Assembly (NCBI GenBank): GCA_014607495.2
Contig: CP053163.1
Location: 8,536,716 to 8,600,715, forward strand
Direction of reading: 5' to 3'
Length of the DNA stretch: 64,000 nt
Source: Carposina sasakii
Lineage: Eukaryota > Arthropoda > Insecta > Lepidoptera > Carposinidae
Below, in pieces: positions 60,759-64,000 of this stretch. The position numbers and the translations under genes were made by a program. The notes beneath the pieces are model-generated. The model searched no databases and was not told the origin of the DNA. It worked only from the letters and a program-made list of their open reading frames with translations. How positions within the stretch are numbered: the first letter of the stretch is position 1; every line of letters begins with the position of its first letter.

Positions 60759-60919
60759 GAAATATACTAGTGTAACACGACCCTTACACCCACGTAATAC
60801 AACGTGATTTCATTATCATTCTAAAATTAATATGCTTTTATCGGGATGTAACTTATTATAGAAATTAAATACGTTATAAGTATATAATGATAACTGATAA
60901 GGTAAGCTATTAGTTACAC

Positions 60920-61058
60920 AGTTTGTAAGATGATTTATTTCATAGTAGTTATTAATGATGATTTCTGTTGTGTTAGTGAAGAAATACGTAATAAAGAGTA
61001 CTAGGCTCACACAAATAAAGCTAGCGGTGGATTTACTGCCGCGAATTTCCGGTATCAT
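60920..61058 (-). CDS. Weak candidate for the ADAMTS signal-peptide exon
   Basis: An ATG-started frame encodes a short N-region (MIPEIRGSK) then a hydrophobic core (FICVSLVLFITYFF), like a secretion signal. A donor T|GTGTAA at 60920 would leave one base, the phase needed by exon 56158-55939. But the donor is poor, a better-looking GTAACT two bases on gives the wrong phase, and no family similarity is seen. The true first exon may lie outside the window. Confidence 0.22.
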
Positions 61059-62795
61059 AGATACATATTAAATTACAATTTCGTTGAAACTCTTCGCCGT
61101 TAGGTTCGCATATTTCCCTCAAGAATAGCAAAATAAACACATTTTTTATGATTCACAGTAATAGAGTGAGCCTAGGCGAGTCTCGACCACTATTATCCCT
61201 ATCGAATGTAAATTTCCTATGAAATTGTAAAGCAGAGTCAGCTCTCGGCGGCGCTAGATACTCGACACTCGCTGACTAGTAAGGCCACACAGGTTCCATT
61301 TGCAACCCGTGTTTTTCTCAATCCATATACGTCCAGCTATAGATTTAATCACAGTAAAAACAACTCACGTGACCCGTTGAGACACTAGAAACTGGATTTT
61401 GTAGAAATAGTTGGGTGCGCTCATAACGCCCTCGCAGGGACTATCGACCTGCTAATGTAGGCTTTATTGGTGCTGGGACAAAAACGTACACGGACTCGAT
61501 GATCACACTTTAATCTGCCGCTTGTTCCGTCTTTTCAATTATAAACGCATCTGAGATTGGTTTTTGTGGTCGATATTCATGTTTCGGATGGCGCGTGGGC
61601 CGCCTAGACAAATGGGACGCATGTCTTCTGCCGTAGGCATGCTGGCAATTACGGGCTATTACTTACTAGGGTTGTCACCAATAAATCGTTAGAGAACTTG
61701 TGACAACACTATGTAGTTGTAGTTTGTCTTTTATTCGCACTGAGGTATCATTGAAGTCAATGAAAGTATATTTTCCATTAACTTAGTGTATATCAATAGA
61801 ATAAAAGTGTGTGTTATAAAAAAAAGTATTTTTTTAGTTGGCAACCCTATTTATCTTGCACCCGCCCCCTGGGGTCCAACAGTGGCCTCAGCACGTGTGG
61901 GCGGACATCCAATCGATTGCTTACATAAGCCTCGTTTGTTTTCTACAATTCTAATTCCCAATTTGAATATGATTTCCACCCATAAAGTGCCCTAGTATCG
62001 CGTGCTCAGGCAGAGCGTGGGTGTAACTTAGAATTGCCGAAGATATTATGTTTATTTTCTTTTTCGACTCAAGAAAACGCATTTTTTTTCATGATAAGAA
62101 AGCAAGTTCTTCATCTGATCTCCCACTTTAGGTTATACCATTAATTAGGTATCTGGGAAATTTATTATCCGTTTAAAGCGCTTTTTTATGTAAAAAAAAA
62201 AACTGAATTTGATTTTCAGAAGCTTTTAGTTTCTAATAAATAAATATGATTATTCTCACTGATGCTTTATCTCTTGTCATAGTGATATCAACGTGTACTA
62301 TTTCAGTAAACATTTTCGTTTTTTATATTTTAATGGATACGTCACTCTATGTTCAACATGGGTGACGTACCGAGCCGTGGTCAGGCTGACAGTTTAATCC
62401 CTCACCAAGTTCGCATTTCGCAGTATTTTAACTTTTACGGTGATATATTTGAATATTGTCAACAAAGCTGTTTGCTACAAGTAAAGATTGCGTAATGTTA
62501 AAACCTTAGTATAAATAGGTACTATCGTTGTAACGGCTGTTTTATTATAGGCCTAAAGCAAATTCGCAATAACAATACGAGATAAATTGTGTAATTTTGT
62601 GTCATTGTGCGATTTGTCTTCGAATTGCTGTACCTACAGCTGTAATGAGTTTAAAACAAAGGTCAACATTAACAGCTATACGCCTGCACTTACACCAAGT
62701 TCTTAATCTTAGGATCAATTTCAATGACGTCTCAAGAGAGCTTGTTTTAAGTCGCGGATAGAATAATCTAAGTAAACATCTTTTGGTACAAGCTG

Positions 62796-63041
62796 CCCCC
62801 TGATTACCTAATTTGCAATAGCAAAGCGGCCCCCTGATTACGTTAAAGCAATAGCAAAGATCGCGATAATTGGGAGTGTGTGTGTGCGTGGGGCGAGGGC
62901 GCGGGGCGCAGTAGGACGCCGAGCGCTTGTTGCGCGCACGCACACACTTTCAATTATAGCGATCGCGCTGCTTCAGCTTTGCTATTGCTTTTGCTATCGC
63001 ATTGCTTCGGCTCTGCTACTGCAAGTTACTTAATCAGGGGG
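62796..63041. repeat. Palindromic MITE-like repeat with GC-rich (GT)n centre
   Basis: It starts CCCCCTGATTACCTAATTTG and ends with the near complement ...GCAAGTTACTTAATCAGGGGG. The left arm start is itself partly duplicated (CCCCCTGATTACGTTAAAGC at 62830). The centre has GTGTGTGTGCGTGG and GCGCACGCACACAC, forming a second hairpin. Family of 18961 and 47386. Confidence 0.75.
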
Positions 63042-63094
63042 CGCGTCTCCAAAATTCGTTTCGAGTGTTAAGTACAGCCTTACATACACACACG

Positions 63095-63275
63095 GCGGTG
63101 TACCCAAAATTGGGTAGACAGAACTGTAGGAACATTAAGGAGATCCACGTTTTGCATAACGAGAGACGGATGTAAATGATCAGTGACAAGTTGCTAGCTC
63201 ATCACCCGAGAGAATGCCAGAGTTCCTTTCAAGATGCATGTGATATACTTAGTCTTGCGAAGCCCTGCATCAGCA
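63095..63275 (+). repeat. Dispersed repeat family R1, fragment
   Basis: It shares GTACCCAAAATTGGGTAG.CAGAACTGTAGGA, GATCCACGTTT and CAGTGACAAGTTGCTAGCTC with 33060-33255. The remainder to 64000 is AT-rich sequence without a recognised feature. Confidence 0.55.
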
Positions 63276-64000
63276 CATGGCAATTTTGTATTTTTATTTT
63301 AGGAATTAATTACAAAAATCCCCGATTTATATCTATAAATAGATACCTCTTCCTAGCGTCCCTATTAAATATCTAGGGAAATAACATTCTTAATAAACAT
63401 ACGATTATTTATAGCCACAATTTTATGTAGGTACCTTTCCATGTACCAGTCCATAATTGAGTCTTCAAACGATTGTATTGATACCTAAGAACGTCAAAAA
63501 TTCAATTACTTTTTTGTGTTTAATAGATATTCAGCACGGGGCGGGCGCCTCGGGCAAGGTTGCAAATACTTTACGTAACTTCATTCGACAAGTTATTTAA
63601 CTGACGCATCTGTCATATTGTTTTTGTAGCGTATAGCATAATGTAAACGTATTCAGTTTTGTTATTGATAAATGAATACAAATTTTCGGCAAGATTTTTG
63701 GATTTCAGATAGACCGTATGTAGAAAAAGCGTAAAATTTTCGTAAATTGTTAAAGATAAAAACAGATCAAGATTATAAATTAAAGTTATAAAACAGATTT
63801 TTAAATAGTTTGAAATCTCATGCTATGGCTTTTTAAAGAACTTTGAATATATTTAATTAATTAATTAGATTGATTCGTCCTTCCCCGTCAGCGCCTCCTG
63901 CTGTGCCGTAATGTAACAGAATACAAATTGTTTATCACGTGTCAATGGAACCTGTCTGTTCACGCGCCTCACCGCGAATCCTTTATCTTTGATTATTGCA

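Noticed and set aside
62602..62943. 113-residue open frame on the minus strand near the window end
   Set aside because: It runs through the palindromic repeat and its (GT)n centre; no family features or splice context.
1..64000. CRISPR arrays, bacterial operons, riboswitches or viral genes
   Set aside because: No regularly spaced short repeats, no Shine-Dalgarno-led compact genes and no recognised viral proteins; all coding evidence is spliced and animal-like.

Overview
The window is eukaryotic nuclear DNA, almost certainly from a moth or butterfly. It is AT-rich, has spliceosomal introns and AATAAA signals, and carries typical lepidopteran dispersed repeats: CTAGT-ending Helitron-like pieces, a tRNA-derived SINE, RTE-like LINE ends reading '...GGAGGCCTA(C/T)GTCCAGCAGTGGAC...', and a 'CCGGCCAAGTGCGAG' repeat. 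Species cannot be fixed from the sequence.\n\nLayout. 1-600: two copies of a ~400-bp A-tailed retroposon. 634-6231 (+): ELP1, the Elongator scaffold, complete in 8 exons (1270 aa). 6309-8695 (-): LRR1, a CUL2 ubiquitin-ligase substrate receptor, complete in 4 exons (408 aa) and tail-to-tail with ELP1, with overlapping 3' ends. 10945-13195 (+): GKAP1, G-kinase-anchoring protein, 6 coding exons (328 aa), plus a probable alternative last exon at 13350-13379. 13.4-18.5 kb: gene-free and full of nested repeats. 18578-56158 and probably beyond (-): one large secreted ADAMTS metalloprotease gene. I rebuilt 18 coding exons from splice sites, matching phases and family motifs; they give 1127 residues after a missing signal-peptide exon. 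Its long introns hold most of the window's mobile DNA.\n\nThe genes are unrelated in function: tRNA wobble modification (ELP1), replisome unloading through CUL2 (LRR1), kinase anchoring (GKAP1) and matrix proteolysis (ADAMTS). No operon-like logic is expected.\n\nThe most unusual items are: (a) a repeat built as tandem dimers of a tRNA-like body, period 322-325 bp, at three loci, one flanked by a 12-bp target duplication and ending in an inverted piece; (b) a ~400-bp full-length A-tailed retroposon with no evident pol III boxes and long target duplications; (c) an ADAMTS that lacks one catalytic-domain cysteine pair and has a second HExxHxxGxxH string in its prodomain; (d) tandem alternative last exons in GKAP1; (e) several nested transposon insertions with intact target duplications. 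All coordinates come from reading by eye; no similarity search was run.
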